A DNA stretch of 37,550 nt from Caulobacter sp. (GCA_026225565.1 JAMFTA010000218.1:1-37550), one strand, 5' to 3'. Numbered from the stretch's first letter, positions 9,056-17,462 are shown. Numbers and translations: made by a program. Notes: generated by a model not told the origin, from the sequence alone.

Positions 9056-9661
9056 ATGATCAAGCTGGGGGCGACGTCAAGTGTAAAGCTGGACTTTGCG
9101 TCGGCGAACATTCTTATCGTTGAAGATAAAGTCAGCGAGCAGGATATCCTCGCTCAAATATTGATGGGGTTCGGCGTGCCGGGCATCCAGAGGCGGTCGA
9201 CGGCCGATGAAGCCTTGCGTGCGACGGCCGTTGAAGCCTTCGATCTTGCCTTGATCGACGCCTCCCTTAAAGACACCGATGGCTATCAGTTGATTATGTC
9301 CATGCGGCGTAGCGAACAGGCGTCGATCAAGCATTTGCCGATCTTTCTTCTCTGCGGTCACGTTCAGCGCCCCGATGTGATGCGCGCGCGCGATTGCGGT
9401 GCGAACTTCGTTCTTTCAAAACCTATTTCGCCACAGGTGCTTTTCGACCGGATTGTTTGGCTGGCGCGGGCCAAGCGCATCTTTGTGGAAAGTGATTCCT
9501 ACGTGGGACCAGACCGTCGCTTCAAGTCCTTTGGCCCTCCTGTCGGCACGGCGGGGCGCCGTCACGACGATCTTTCCGCCCACGTGGGCGAGGCGACCGG
9601 CGAAAACATGTCTCAAGACGCGATCGATGGATTTTTCAACCCCAGCAAGGTGAGCCTCTGA
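9056..9661 (+). CDS. cheYIII: Divergent receiver protein CheYIII with Arg-rich C-terminal tail
   Basis: This 201-residue protein has one receiver domain (about 17-140) plus an extension of about 60 residues. Acidic pair E23-D24, phospho-acceptor D68 in ALIDAS and Lys K122 in LSKP are present, so it can probably be phosphorylated. The Thr that closes strand 4 is Cys (C100 in FLLCGHV), and the aromatic switch position three residues before the Lys is Val (V119). The output surface is therefore not that of a motor CheY. The tail carries YVGPDRRFKSFGPP and GRRHDD, Arg-rich segments of unknown role. Its position matches cheYIII of Caulobacter. Composition is less GC-biased than in the upstream genes. 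Confidence 0.8.
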   Translation: MIKLGATSSVKLDFASANILIVEDKVSEQDILAQILMGFGVPGIQRRSTADEALRATAVEAFDLALIDASLKDTDGYQLIMSMRRSEQASIKHLPIFLLCGHVQRPDVMRARDCGANFVLSKPISPQVLFDRIVWLARAKRIFVESDSYVGPDRRFKSFGPPVGTAGRRHDDLSAHVGEATGENMSQDAIDGFFNPSKVSL

Positions 9662-10122
9662 TGCCGGCCACGTTCACCACCCCGCCGAATAATTTGGCCA
9701 AACGTGTTGGGTCAAAAGGCGTAAGCCGCTCCTCCGCTATTCAGCAAGCTGAGGCGAATATTGCATCGATGCGAGACGATGGTGTCGCCTACATCGATGA
9801 AAATCTGGAAATTTTGAACTCTACTTTTTTGTCGCTGCCAGACGGCCCCGCAGATGTTATCGAAAAGCTTTATGAGGCAAGCGACTCTATAGCGGGTACA
9901 GCCGCTTTATTTGGATTCAACTCTCTCGGTAAGGCGGCCTACAGTCTCTGTCAGCTATTAAGCTATGCAGATCGGGGCGCCGGTTTGAACAGGCCGGCTG
10001 TGAAGGCCCATTTGGACGGAATGCAAATGCTTCGCCGGTTCGCCGATGCCGATCCCGCTGCGACTAAGATGATCTTGGATAACCTTTCGCGCCTGCTCGC
10101 GCACCTGGCGCCAAAGAGGTAG
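9661..10122 (+). CDS. cheE: CheE: Hpt-like protein lacking the phospho-histidine
   Basis: This 153-residue soluble helical protein is the last gene of the operon, the cheE slot of Caulobacter. Residues 71-86 (YEASDSIAGTAALFGF) line up with the CheA Hpt core (RAVHSIKGGAGAFGL), keeping the S-I, the glycines, the small residues and F-G. The phosphorylated His is replaced by Asp D75 and the following Lys by Ala A78. It therefore resembles a pseudo-Hpt that could bind receiver domains without relaying phosphate; this is inference. The first 30 residues are basic and Ser/Asn-rich, probably disordered. Codon use is clearly more AT-rich than in the core che genes. Its ATG overlaps the cheYIII stop. 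Confidence 0.78.
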   Translation: MPATFTTPPNNLAKRVGSKGVSRSSAIQQAEANIASMRDDGVAYIDENLEILNSTFLSLPDGPADVIEKLYEASDSIAGTAALFGFNSLGKAAYSLCQLLSYADRGAGLNRPAVKAHLDGMQMLRRFADADPAATKMILDNLSRLLAHLAPKR

Positions 10123-10224
10123 AGCCGGGCGTCGCCCTGCGCAGCTGAGCTCGCCCTAAGCCCTTGGGATCATGCCTTCGGTCAGGCCTCGCGTGCGCCG
10201 CGCTCTAAAGTTAAGGGTTCATCC

Positions 10225-11043
10225 ATGACCGGATCTGTCTCGCCGCCGCAGCTTGCCGAGCTGGAGCCCTTTCTGATCGAACTGAACCGTGTGTCGGGCG
10301 CGGTGATTCTGCCGCTCTTTCGCACCGAGAACGGCCTTGAGAACAAGGACCTTAGCGGCGGTTTCGATCCCGTCACCCGGGGAGACAGGGACGCCGAAGC
10401 GGCGATCCGCCAGACGATCGCGGCCCATTTCCCCGAGCATGGGGTGATCGGCGAGGAATATGGCGAGGATCGGCCGGACGCCGAGTTCGTCTGGGTGCTC
10501 GATCCCATCGATGGCACCCGCGCCTTCATCGCCGGCTTGCCGGTGTGGACAACGCTGATCGGCTTGCGCTTCCAGGGCCAGCCGGTGCTTGGCTCCATCG
10601 GTCAGCCCTATTTGGAAGAGGTGTTCATCGGCTCGGCGGCCGGCTCGCGCCTGCTGCGGCGGGGCGTCAGCCGACCGCTGAAGGTCCGCGCCTGCCCGAG
10701 CCTTAGCCAAGCGATCGTCGCCACCACCGACACCATTGTCTTCGACGCGGAGGAACTGGGCGCCTGGACCCGACTGCGGACGGCGACGAAGCTGGGGCGA
10801 ATGGGCTGCGACGCCTATGCCTACGCCATGGTGGCGGCGGGCGCGATCGACCTGGTGATCGAGGCTGGCCTAAAGAGCTGGGACGTGGAAGCGGCGGTGC
10901 CGGTGTTGGACGGGGCCGGCGGCGTCATCGCCGATTGGTCCGGCGCGCGGGTCGGCCGCCATGGCGGACGGATCGTCATCGCCGGAGACCGGGCCTGCCT
11001 TGAGCAAGCGCTGGTCTTGCTGGCCCCTCAAAATCACCCCTGA
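10225..11043 (+). CDS. hisN: Inositol monophosphatase-family protein, probable histidinol-phosphatase HisN
   Basis: This 272-residue Mg-dependent phosphatase belongs to the inositol monophosphatase fold. Metal ligands are visible: E77 in GEEYG, then D93 and D96 in WVLDPIDGTRAFI, and the distal SWDVEAAVPVLDGAGG. The wording DPIDGTRAFI-G-P-W is typical of the HisN branch that hydrolyses L-histidinol phosphate in histidine synthesis, rather than of SuhB or CysQ. Activity on inositol phosphate or another sugar phosphate cannot be excluded. A histidinol-phosphate aminotransferase lies far away at 32668. Convergent with the next gene: the two stop codons lie in a 6-bp complementary pair (CCTGAG 11039-11044, CTCAGG 11067-11072). 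Confidence 0.82.
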   Translation: MTGSVSPPQLAELEPFLIELNRVSGAVILPLFRTENGLENKDLSGGFDPVTRGDRDAEAAIRQTIAAHFPEHGVIGEEYGEDRPDAEFVWVLDPIDGTRAFIAGLPVWTTLIGLRFQGQPVLGSIGQPYLEEVFIGSAAGSRLLRRGVSRPLKVRACPSLSQAIVATTDTIVFDAEELGAWTRLRTATKLGRMGCDAYAYAMVAAGAIDLVIEAGLKSWDVEAAVPVLDGAGGVIADWSGARVGRHGGRIVIAGDRACLEQALVLLAPQNHP

Positions 11044-11067
11044 GACCTGGGGACCGCATTCCGCGCC

Positions 11068-12069
11068 TCAGGCGGCGGCTTGCCGGTCGGCGTGAACGGC
11101 GGCGGTGATCTCGAACGAGCGCACCCGAGCCGCGTGATCGAAGATCTGGGCGGTGACCATGATCTCGTCCGCCCCCGTGCGGGCGATAAAGGCGTCCAGG
11201 CCCGCCTTCACGGTGGCCGGCGATCCGACCACCGAGCGGGCGAGGGTCTGCTGCAGCAAACTGCTCGCCGATGGATCGATCGCCGCTTCGATATTGTCCA
11301 CGGGCGGGGGCAGGGGGCCGGGCCTGCCGGTGCGAAGATTGATGAATGCCTGCTGCAGCGAGGTGAACAGCCGCATCGCCGCCTGATCTGTTTCGGCGGC
11401 CACCACGTTCAGGCCCAGCATCGCATAGGGCTTGTCCAGATGCTCGGACGGGCGGAACTGGCTGCGATAGGCCGCCAAGGCTGCGTCCATATCCGCCGGC
11501 GCGAAGTGCGAGGCGAAGGCGTAGGGCAGGCCCAGGGCGGCGGCGAGCTGGGCGCCATAGGTGCTCGAACCGAGGATCCATACCGGCACTTTCAGCCCCG
11601 CGCCCGGCACCGCCTGCACCAATTGCCCGGGGCGGGCGGGCTGGAAATAGGACATCAGCTCGACCACGTCTCTCGGGAAGGCGTCGATATCGCCGGAAAG
11701 GCCCCGCCGCAGCGCGCGGGAGGTCACCTGGTCTGTGCCCGGCGCGCGGCCGAGGCCGAGGTCGATGCGGCCGGGATAGAGGGCCGCCAGGGTGCCGAAC
11801 TGCTCGGCGATCACCAGGGGGGCGTGATTGGGCAGCATGACGCCCCCGGCGCCGACGCGGATGGTCGAGGTGCCCTCGGCCACATAGCCGATGGCTACGG
11901 CGGTGGCGGCGCTGGCGACGCCAGTCATGTTGTGGTGCTCGGCCAGCCAGAACCGGCGATAGCCCAGCCGTTCGGCGTTCTTGGCCAGCTCGCGGCTGTT
12001 GTGCAGGGCCTGGGCGGCGTCGCCGCCAGCGACGATGGGGGAGAGATCGAGGACGGATAGAGCGGTCAT
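11068..12069 (-). CDS. LLM-class flavin-dependent oxidoreductase
   Basis: This cytoplasmic protein of 333 residues belongs to the bacterial luciferase-like family, which uses reduced flavin for oxidation or monooxygenation. Family marks are the opening [53 protein letters not shown] and the block [16 protein letters not shown]. These place it in the common MsnO8-like group of uncharacterised members. The substrate cannot be told from the sequence. An upstream ATG at 12180 would add 37 residues, but they do not resemble the family and would run into the neighbouring DUF3606 gene, so I start at MTALSVLDL (12069). Confidence 0.88.
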   Translation of the reverse strand: MTALSVLDLSPIVAGGDAAQALHNSRELAKNAERLGYRRFWLAEHHNMTGVASAATAVAIGYVAEGTSTIRVGAGGVMLPNHAPLVIAEQFGTLAALYPGRIDLGLGRAPGTDQVTSRALRRGLSGDIDAFPRDVVELMSYFQPARPGQLVQAVPGAGLKVPVWILGSSTYGAQLAAALGLPYAFASHFAPADMDAALAAYRSQFRPSEHLDKPYAMLGLNVVAAETDQAAMRLFTSLQQAFINLRTGRPGPLPPPVDNIEAAIDPSASSLLQQTLARSVVGSPATVKAGLDAFIARTGADEIMVTAQIFDHAARVRSFEITAAVHADRQAAA

Positions 12070-12163
12070 GACCCGGATATAGGCGCCGTCCGTCCCGACA
12101 TCAGGGGCGGCGCCGATTTTGTTACACCCTAAAGGACCGAGCCTATCGGGATGGACGCTGAAC

Positions 12164-12346
12164 TCAGCGCTTCTTGCCAAGCTCGGCGGCGATGTCCTTG
12201 ACCATGCGGCCGACCTTTCGGTGGGCGGCGGTGATCTGGTCGCGGGTCACGCCCCAGCGCTTCATCCAGTATTCCACCGCTTGGCGCTCGGACAGGTCCA
12301 GCCGGTCCTTGTCGATGAAGCCGCGTTTGTCTTTCAGCCCAGCCAT
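12164..12346 (-). CDS. Small DUF3606 protein
   Basis: This 60-residue basic protein has the DUF3606 pattern: a charged start, then [22 protein letters not shown], and a helix with AAHRKVG and [12 protein letters not shown]. Family members are common in alphaproteobacteria and have no established function; the repeated tryptophans and helical pattern suggest a compact three-helix fold. It is divergent from the gene at 12439 across 92 bases, and 94 bases upstream of the oxidoreductase start on the same strand. Confidence 0.75.
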   Translation of the reverse strand: MAGLKDKRGFIDKDRLDLSERQAVEYWMKRWGVTRDQITAAHRKVGRMVKDIAAELGKKR

Positions 12347-12438
12347 GGTCGCTCCTCGGGCTATCCTCTAAGCGGAAATTCCGCGCCGGTCGATGCGCCG
12401 GCCTCGGCGTTCGCGCGGAAGTCGGCTAAACTCACGGC

Positions 12439-12867
12439 ATGAGCAATCCGTCCCCCCTTCGCCGCCTGATCGACATGTCCGGCGTCTCCGATCTGGAGAT
12501 GCGCGCCCTGATGAAGCCGGCTTTCGCCGAGCCTGAGGCCCGCGCCGAGTTTCCTGAGATCGACGAATGCACAGCCAAGCTGTTCGGCCTGACCGGCGAT
12601 CAGGCGGACGCCGCGCCGCGCCCGGCCGATTGGGACAATATCGAAGACAAGCCGATCCCCCAGCAGGTCGCCGCTTTCGAGGCCGTGGGCTGGGACGTCA
12701 CCGACAACAAACGCCGGCCGCTGCGGATGCTTGGCCACTTCTCAGCGCCGCTTTGGCTGGCGATTCGCGGGGTGGCGGGCGAGCTGCCGTTCCAGCCCGA
12801 TGATGACAAGCCCGAGCGCTGGGTGACCGCCCTGGCTAGCGAGGCGGCGCGCTTTCGCAAGCGCTGA
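12439..12867 (+). CDS. Conserved-looking hypothetical protein
   Basis: I do not recognise this 142-residue protein. It is soluble, acidic in the middle, and has no signal peptide or membrane segment. It has Trp-containing motifs (ADWDNIEDKPIP, GWDVTDNKRRPLRMLGHFSAPLWLAIRG) and ends in a basic helix (ASEAARFRKR). Codon use follows that of its neighbours and the start ATG suits the frame, so it is likely a real gene. It is convergent with the helicase gene across only 16 bases. No function is proposed. Confidence 0.68.
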   Translation: MSNPSPLRRLIDMSGVSDLEMRALMKPAFAEPEARAEFPEIDECTAKLFGLTGDQADAAPRPADWDNIEDKPIPQQVAAFEAVGWDVTDNKRRPLRMLGHFSAPLWLAIRGVAGELPFQPDDDKPERWVTALASEAARFRKR

Positions 12868-12883
12868 CCGCCTCTAGATCTGA

Positions 12884-14827
12884 TCAGTCGCTGCCGCGCG
12901 GTTTGCCGTCGCGGCGGGGCTTGGGCTTGAAGGGCTTGCCGCCGGGACCGCCCAGCTTTTCCGCCTGCTTTTTGGAGGTCTGGCCGTAGGCGGGCTTGCC
13001 TTCTGGGCGGGTGGAGGGCGTGCGCGCCGGTGCGTCGCCGCCGGGGCCGTGGTTGTCGAGCCTCGGCGCATAGTTGGACTTGCGCGGACCGTCGGCTTTG
13101 TCCGAGCGCGGGCCGCGCGGGGCGTATTCGCGCGGGCCGGCGTTGTCGCGGGCGCTGGCGTAGGGCGGGCGCGAGCCCATGCCGCTGTGGGTCTTGCGCA
13201 TGGGCTTGCGGCTGCGCGCGGGCTCTATGTCCGGATCGGCCAGGGGGACGATGTTCACCCCGTCGGGCTCGACGACCTTGCGGACGGAGGCTAGGAAGCG
13301 TTCCGCCGCCTCGGCCACCACTTCAAAGCGGGTCTCCTTGTCGAAGATGCGGATGGCGCCGATGTCGCGCTTGGTCAGGTGACCGCGACGGCAGATCATC
13401 GGCAAGAGCCAGCGGGGATCGGCGTTCTTGTCGCGGCCGATGTCGATGGTGAACCAGGCGGTGTTCTCGAAACCCGGACGCGGCGCGGAACTGGGGCCGC
13501 GCGAGCTCTCTTCCGGCCCATTGTCGATCAGGTCTTCGGCGGCGGGCAGGGCGGCGCGGCGGGCGCGCACCAGGGCGGCGACCACCTGTTCGGGATCGGA
13601 TGAGGCGAGGAGGGCGCGGGCGATGACGATGTCGTCCTCGGAGGCGTCCTCGGTGGGGCGAAGCTGTTCGATCAGGCGTTCCTGGTCACGACCCTTGATC
13701 TCATCGGCGGTGGGGGCGCCCATCCAGGTGGCTTCGATATTGGCGGTGCGCAGCATGGCCTCGGCCCGGCGGCGCTTGGGGTGGGGGATCAGCATGGCGG
13801 AGATGCCCTTGCGCCCTGCCCGGCCCGTGCGGCCCGAGCGGTGCTGCAGCGACTGCGCGTCGTTGGGCAGTTCCGCGTGGATCACCAGCTCCAGATTCGG
13901 AATGTCGATGCCCCGCGCCGCCACGTCGGTGGCGATGCAGACCTTGGCGCGCTGGTCGCGCAGGGCTTGCAGGGCGTGGGTGCGCTCGTTCTGGGTCAGC
14001 TCGCCGGAAAGGGCGACCACGGAAAAGCCCCGCTCCACCAGATTGGCGTGAAAGCGGCGCACCGCTTCGCGGGTGTTGCAAAAGACGATGGCCGAGGCCG
14101 GATCGAAAAAGCGCAAGAGGTTGACGACGGCGTGCTCGGTGTCGCTCGGCGCGATCCGGACGGCGTGATAGTCGATGTCGCTGTGGCCCTGCTCGCCGGA
14201 GGTGGCGGTGATGCGCAAAGCGTCGCGCTGATACTGGCGGGCCAGGGAGACGATGGGCTTGGGCAGGGTGGCGGAGAAGAGCAGGGTCCGCCGCTCGGCC
14301 GGGGCGGCGTCGAGGATGGCCTCCAGCTCCTCCTTGAAGCCGAGGTCCAGCATCTCGTCGGCCTCGTCCAGGACGGCGGCGCGCAGGCCCCCTAGGCGCA
14401 GGTTGTTGCGCTCGATGTGGTCGCGCAGGCGCCCCGGCGTGCCGACGACGATATGGGCGCCGGCGTTCAGCGCCCGCTGCTCGGTGCGCGGGTCCATGCC
14501 GCCGACGCAGGAGACCACGCGGGCGCCGGTGGGGGCGTAGAGCCACTGCAGCTCCCGCTGCACCTGCAGGGCGAGCTCGCGGGTGGGGGCGATGATCAGG
14601 GCCAGGGGATCGGCGGCGGGGGGCAGTTGCTCGTTGTCGCCCAAGAGATCGGTGGCCAAAGCGAGGCCATAGGCCACGGTCTTGCCCGAGCCGGTCTTGG
14701 CCGAGACCAGCAAATCCCGTCCTTCCGCATCGGGCTGGACCACCGCCAATTGCACGGGCGTTAGATCGGTATAGCCGCGTTCAGTCAGAGCGCGCGCGAG
14801 GGCGGAGGGCAGGCTTGGAAGGGGCAT
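12884..14827 (-). CDS. DEAD-box RNA helicase with DbpA-type RNA-binding domain
   Basis: This ATP-dependent RNA helicase of 647 residues probably acts in ribosome assembly or cold adaptation. Motifs in order: Q motif DLTPVQ (21-26), Walker A AKTGSGKT (43-50), PTRELALQ, TPGR, DEAD at 154-157, SAT at 185-187, IVFCNTR and RSGRTGRAGR. A DbpA-like RNA-binding domain follows at about 455-530 (WFTIDIGRDKNADPRWLLPMIC...), then a basic, Gly/Pro/Arg-rich disordered tail to the C-terminus. This layout is that of the CsdA/DeaD-DbpA group. An upstream ATG at 14911 adds 28 unconserved residues; I prefer MPLPSLPSAL at 14827. Confidence 0.92.
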   Translation of the reverse strand: MPLPSLPSALARALTERGYTDLTPVQLAVVQPDAEGRDLLVSAKTGSGKTVAYGLALATDLLGDNEQLPPAADPLALIIAPTRELALQVQRELQWLYAPTGARVVSCVGGMDPRTEQRALNAGAHIVVGTPGRLRDHIERNNLRLGGLRAAVLDEADEMLDLGFKEELEAILDAAPAERRTLLFSATLPKPIVSLARQYQRDALRITATSGEQGHSDIDYHAVRIAPSDTEHAVVNLLRFFDPASAIVFCNTREAVRRFHANLVERGFSVVALSGELTQNERTHALQALRDQRAKVCIATDVAARGIDIPNLELVIHAELPNDAQSLQHRSGRTGRAGRKGISAMLIPHPKRRRAEAMLRTANIEATWMGAPTADEIKGRDQERLIEQLRPTEDASEDDIVIARALLASSDPEQVVAALVRARRAALPAAEDLIDNGPEESSRGPSSAPRPGFENTAWFTIDIGRDKNADPRWLLPMICRRGHLTKRDIGAIRIFDKETRFEVVAEAAERFLASVRKVVEPDGVNIVPLADPDIEPARSRKPMRKTHSGMGSRPPYASARDNAGPREYAPRGPRSDKADGPRKSNYAPRLDNHGPGGDAPARTPSTRPEGKPAYGQTSKKQAEKLGGPGGKPFKPKPRRDGKPRGSD

Positions 14828-14962
14828 GGTGATTTTAAGGGACCGGAAGCGGATCGAAGGAGGCGGGGTTAAGCCGCAGCGAGCGCCGCTCTTTAGACTG
14901 AAACTTCGCAAAAGTCGCGAATGCTGTGGATATTGCGTCGCCCACGGCCTGAAAGCCGGCGA

Positions 14963-15658
14963 TCACGCGGTATTCAAGAAGCGCCGCAACCAAACCGACA
15001 CGCGGCGCCGATCGCTGGGCTCCTTCAGGGAGTCGATCGCGGCGTCGGCGGTTTCCCCATCGATTTGAGCGCCTCTGCGAGCATCGATCAGCGCGCTTGC
15101 ATAATCGGCTTCGAATTCCGGGTGCGCCTGCAGCGATACGGCCCGCAGCGTCGGATAGTCGATCAATCCAAAGGGGGTGAAGGCGTTGCCCCCGAGCACG
15201 CGCGCATCTGGCCCAATCGCGACCACCTGGTCCTGATGAGAGACGGGCAGGGAGATCGCATCGCCACCGTCCATCCATGACGCCTTAGCCGACAACTCGT
15301 AGCGGTGAAGGCCAAGGCCCCAGCCTTTGGGAGATTTGATCGCCTGTCCGCCGAGCGCCTGGGCCATGATCTGGTGCCCGAAGCAAATGCCGATCATCGG
15401 CTTGGCCCCGGCCCGTTCTCGAATGAAATTTTCAAGCACTGCGATCCAAGGATCCCCGTCGTAAACGCCAGAAGAAGATCCGGTGATCAAATAGGCCTCA
15501 CAGTCGTCGTTCGCTTCGGGCACTGCGCTAGCTTGAACGTCAAAGGGCTCGAATTTGAAAGCCGGGCCAAGCAGCCGGCGAAACATGTTTCCGTAAGATC
15601 CAAATCGCTTAGCCAGCGGCGCAGGGGGCGCGCCGGTTTCAAGAATACCGATTTTCAT
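14963..15658 (-). CDS. Class I glutamine amidotransferase-like protein
   Basis: This 231-residue stand-alone glutaminase domain resembles the GMP-synthase amidotransferase subunit. The catalytic Cys C92 lies in GICFGHQIMAQALGG, and the His-Glu pair is in LQAHPEF. The oxyanion-hole region appears as YLITGSSSGVYDGDPWI. Proteins of this type include GuaA-like amidotransferases and gamma-glutamyl hydrolases of polyamine breakdown; the sequence alone does not settle which. It is upstream of the helicase on the same strand with a 135-base gap. Confidence 0.88.
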   Translation of the reverse strand: MKIGILETGAPPAPLAKRFGSYGNMFRRLLGPAFKFEPFDVQASAVPEANDDCEAYLITGSSSGVYDGDPWIAVLENFIRERAGAKPMIGICFGHQIMAQALGGQAIKSPKGWGLGLHRYELSAKASWMDGGDAISLPVSHQDQVVAIGPDARVLGGNAFTPFGLIDYPTLRAVSLQAHPEFEADYASALIDARRGAQIDGETADAAIDSLKEPSDRRRVSVWLRRFLNTA

Positions 15659-15811
15659 GGGCGTTTGATGCCTAAGATCGAACCATGAGGGACCGCTGAT
15701 CGTAGCGGCGGGGTTTTTACTTCATCCGCGAGCCGCTGCGGCCGCCAACCAAACCTGCCACATCCCATTGCAAGATGCTCAAAGTGGGGCAGGAATGATT
15801 TTACGAACTTT

Positions 15812-15838
15812 TCCTCTCACGGCTCATTGTGTAGAGGA
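15812..15838 (+). promoter_or_regulatory. Stem-loop in the leader of the double cold-shock gene
   Basis: TCCTCTCAC at 15812-15820 can pair with GTGTAGAGGA at 15829-15838, giving nine base pairs with one bulged U and an 8-base loop. It lies 35 bases before the start codon. Cold-shock mRNAs often carry structured leaders that control translation; a role here is inferred only from position. Confidence 0.45.
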
Positions 15839-15873
15839 ATTATGGCAAGGCTATAGGATCTGGGACGAACAAT

Positions 15874-16413
15874 ATGACCACGGGGACAGTGAAGTGGTTC
15901 AACGCCACAAAGGGGTTTGGGTTTATTGAGCCGGAAAATGGCGGCTCGGATGTGTTCGTGCACATCTCGGCGGTCGAGCAGGCGGGCCTATCCTCCCTGC
16001 AGGACGGCCAACCCATCCGCTATGAGGTCGAGGCGGATCGCCGCACCGGCAAGCAAAGCGCGACCAATTTGGAAGTGCTCGGAGAGGGGCAAGCTGCGCC
16101 GCGTGCGCCGCGCGCTCGTGAACCGTTCAAGCCTGCTGGCGGCGGATTTGGCGGCGGCGGCGGCGGGGATCGCATCTCCCAAGGCGCCGGCGCCGGCGTG
16201 GTGAAGTGGTTCAACCGCACCAAGGGTTTCGGCTTCATCACGCCTGATGGCGGCGGCGAGGATCTTTTCGTCCACGGCACGGCGGTCGAACTGGCCGGCC
16301 TTCGCAACCTCGAAGAGGGCCAACCGATCGCTTACGATGTCGAACTCGATCGCCGCAAAGGCAAGACCTCGGCGGTGAACCTGCGCATCACTGGCGACGC
16401 GCCGCACCGCTAG
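15874..16413 (+). CDS. Tandem double cold-shock domain protein (CspC/CspD type)
   Basis: This 179-residue nucleic-acid chaperone has two complete cold-shock domains. The first (about 3-68) has [13 protein letters not shown] and DVFVHIS; the second (about 108-175) has [13 protein letters not shown] and DLFVHGT. These are the RNP1 and RNP2 elements that bind single-stranded RNA or DNA. A Gly-rich linker ([10 protein letters not shown]) joins them. Double-domain proteins of this kind are the CspC/CspD type of Caulobacter, which are tied to stationary phase rather than cold. The gene has a leader region of about 215 bases with a stem-loop. The SD sequence is weak (GGGACG). A double hairpin follows the stop. 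Confidence 0.93.
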   Translation: MTTGTVKWFNATKGFGFIEPENGGSDVFVHISAVEQAGLSSLQDGQPIRYEVEADRRTGKQSATNLEVLGEGQAAPRAPRAREPFKPAGGGFGGGGGGDRISQGAGAGVVKWFNRTKGFGFITPDGGGEDLFVHGTAVELAGLRNLEEGQPIAYDVELDRRKGKTSAVNLRITGDAPHR

Positions 16414-16464
16414 GCGGTCTCGACCGCCGGATCAGCCGAGGACGCTGCGCGCCTCGGCTGATCC
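16413..16464. terminator. Two adjacent hairpins between convergent genes
   Basis: Just after the cold-shock gene stop, GGCGGT (16413-16418) pairs with ACCGCC (16423-16428) around a CTCG loop. It is immediately followed by a perfect 13-bp stem, 16429-16441 with 16452-16464, around a 10-base loop. The glucokinase stop lies 3 bases further on, so the structure can serve both strands. There is no T-run on either side, so it is not a textbook intrinsic terminator. Confidence 0.65.
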
Positions 16465-16466
16465 AA

Positions 16467-17462
16467 TCAGGCGCCTTCGTAAGCGAGCGCGACGAGGGCC
16501 TCTGCGGCGCCCGTCAGGGCGGCGTAGGGCTGTACGATCACCGAGGTCGGTATCGCCTGCAAATAGGCGCCCATCGGGGCCTTGGCCTCGAACCGTCGGC
16601 GAAAGCCGCCTTTGGAGAGCAGGTCGATGAGGGATGGCGCTATCCCGCCGGCGATATAGATTCCGCCATGGGCGCCAAAAGTCAGCGCCAGGTTGGCGCA
16701 GGCCGAGCCCAGGGCCTCGCAAAACACGTTCAGGGTCTCGATGGCGAGGGCGTCGCCCTTGTCGGCCAGGGCGGACACCGCAGCCGGCGTCGCTGCGTCT
16801 TCCGGCAGGTTCCGGATCGCCGCCAGCGCCTGATAGAGATTGAATATGCCGGGGCCCGACAACACGCGCTCCACCGAGACATGGTCGAAACGCTTGGCCA
16901 GCCGACCGTGGATCTCCAGTTCGAGCTCCCCCACAGGGGCGAAGCCTGCGTGCCCTGCCTCGCCGACGACCACGGTCCCGCTGCCGCGCCGCACCAGGGC
17001 GGCGGCGTTAAAGCCCGTGCCGGCGCCGATCACAGCGATCACGCCGCCGGCTTCCCCGACATCGGGGCCTCCAATGGGCGCGATGTCGTGGGCCGTGAGT
17101 TGCGGCGCGGCCAAGGCGACCGCCTCAAGGTCATTGATCACCCGCGCCTGTTTGACCCCGAAGCGTCGCTCAAGCTCGACGCGGTCTACGGTCCAGGCGA
17201 GGTTGGTCAGGGTGACCACCCCGTCATGCACCGGGCCGGCGCAGGCCAGGACCGCGAAATCCAACGCTTCCTTGCGCCCGCTTGCGGCAAGATAGGCTTC
17301 AGCGGCGGTATAGACGGAGTCATGCTCGCGGGCGGGAAGGCCCGATGGTTCGATGAGCTTGACGCCGCCGCCGGTTATTTCCGCCAGGGCGAACCGCGCG
17401 TTGGTGCCGCCGATGTCCCCCACAAGACCCAGGCGCGGAGGAGGAAGGGTTGGGGCGTTCAT
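16467..17462 (-). CDS. glk: Glucokinase
   Basis: This ATP-dependent cytoplasmic kinase of 331 residues phosphorylates glucose to glucose 6-phosphate, which feeds the Entner-Doudoroff route in this group. It shows the phosphate-1 motif GDIGGTNARFAL (15-26), VINDLEAVALAAPQL, the glucose-contacting VIGAGTGFNAA and GEAGHAGFAP, LSGPGIFNLYQAL, and the adenosine motif GGIYIAGGIAPSL. It has the Glk-family layout (no ROK zinc motif). The upstream ATG at 17528 would add 22 basic, unconserved residues, so MNAPTLPPP is chosen. It lies 89 bases downstream of the M16 protease gene on the same strand. Confidence 0.93.
   Translation of the reverse strand: MNAPTLPPPRLGLVGDIGGTNARFALAEITGGGVKLIEPSGLPAREHDSVYTAAEAYLAASGRKEALDFAVLACAGPVHDGVVTLTNLAWTVDRVELERRFGVKQARVINDLEAVALAAPQLTAHDIAPIGGPDVGEAGGVIAVIGAGTGFNAAALVRRGSGTVVVGEAGHAGFAPVGELELEIHGRLAKRFDHVSVERVLSGPGIFNLYQALAAIRNLPEDAATPAAVSALADKGDALAIETLNVFCEALGSACANLALTFGAHGGIYIAGGIAPSLIDLLSKGGFRRRFEAKAPMGAYLQAIPTSVIVQPYAALTGAAEALVALAYEGA

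Noticed and set aside
10123-10224. Terminator after cheE
   Set aside because: A GGGC-GTC-GCCC mini-hairpin and other short repeats exist but stems are at most four pairs and no T-run follows.
12070-12180. Extended N-terminus of the flavin-dependent oxidoreductase
   Set aside because: The 37 extra residues do not look like the family and overlap the DUF3606 gene; MTALSVLDL is the natural start.
16138-16180. GGC-rich tract as a simple-sequence repeat of interest
   Set aside because: It encodes the glycine linker between two cold-shock domains, a normal feature of the double-domain type.
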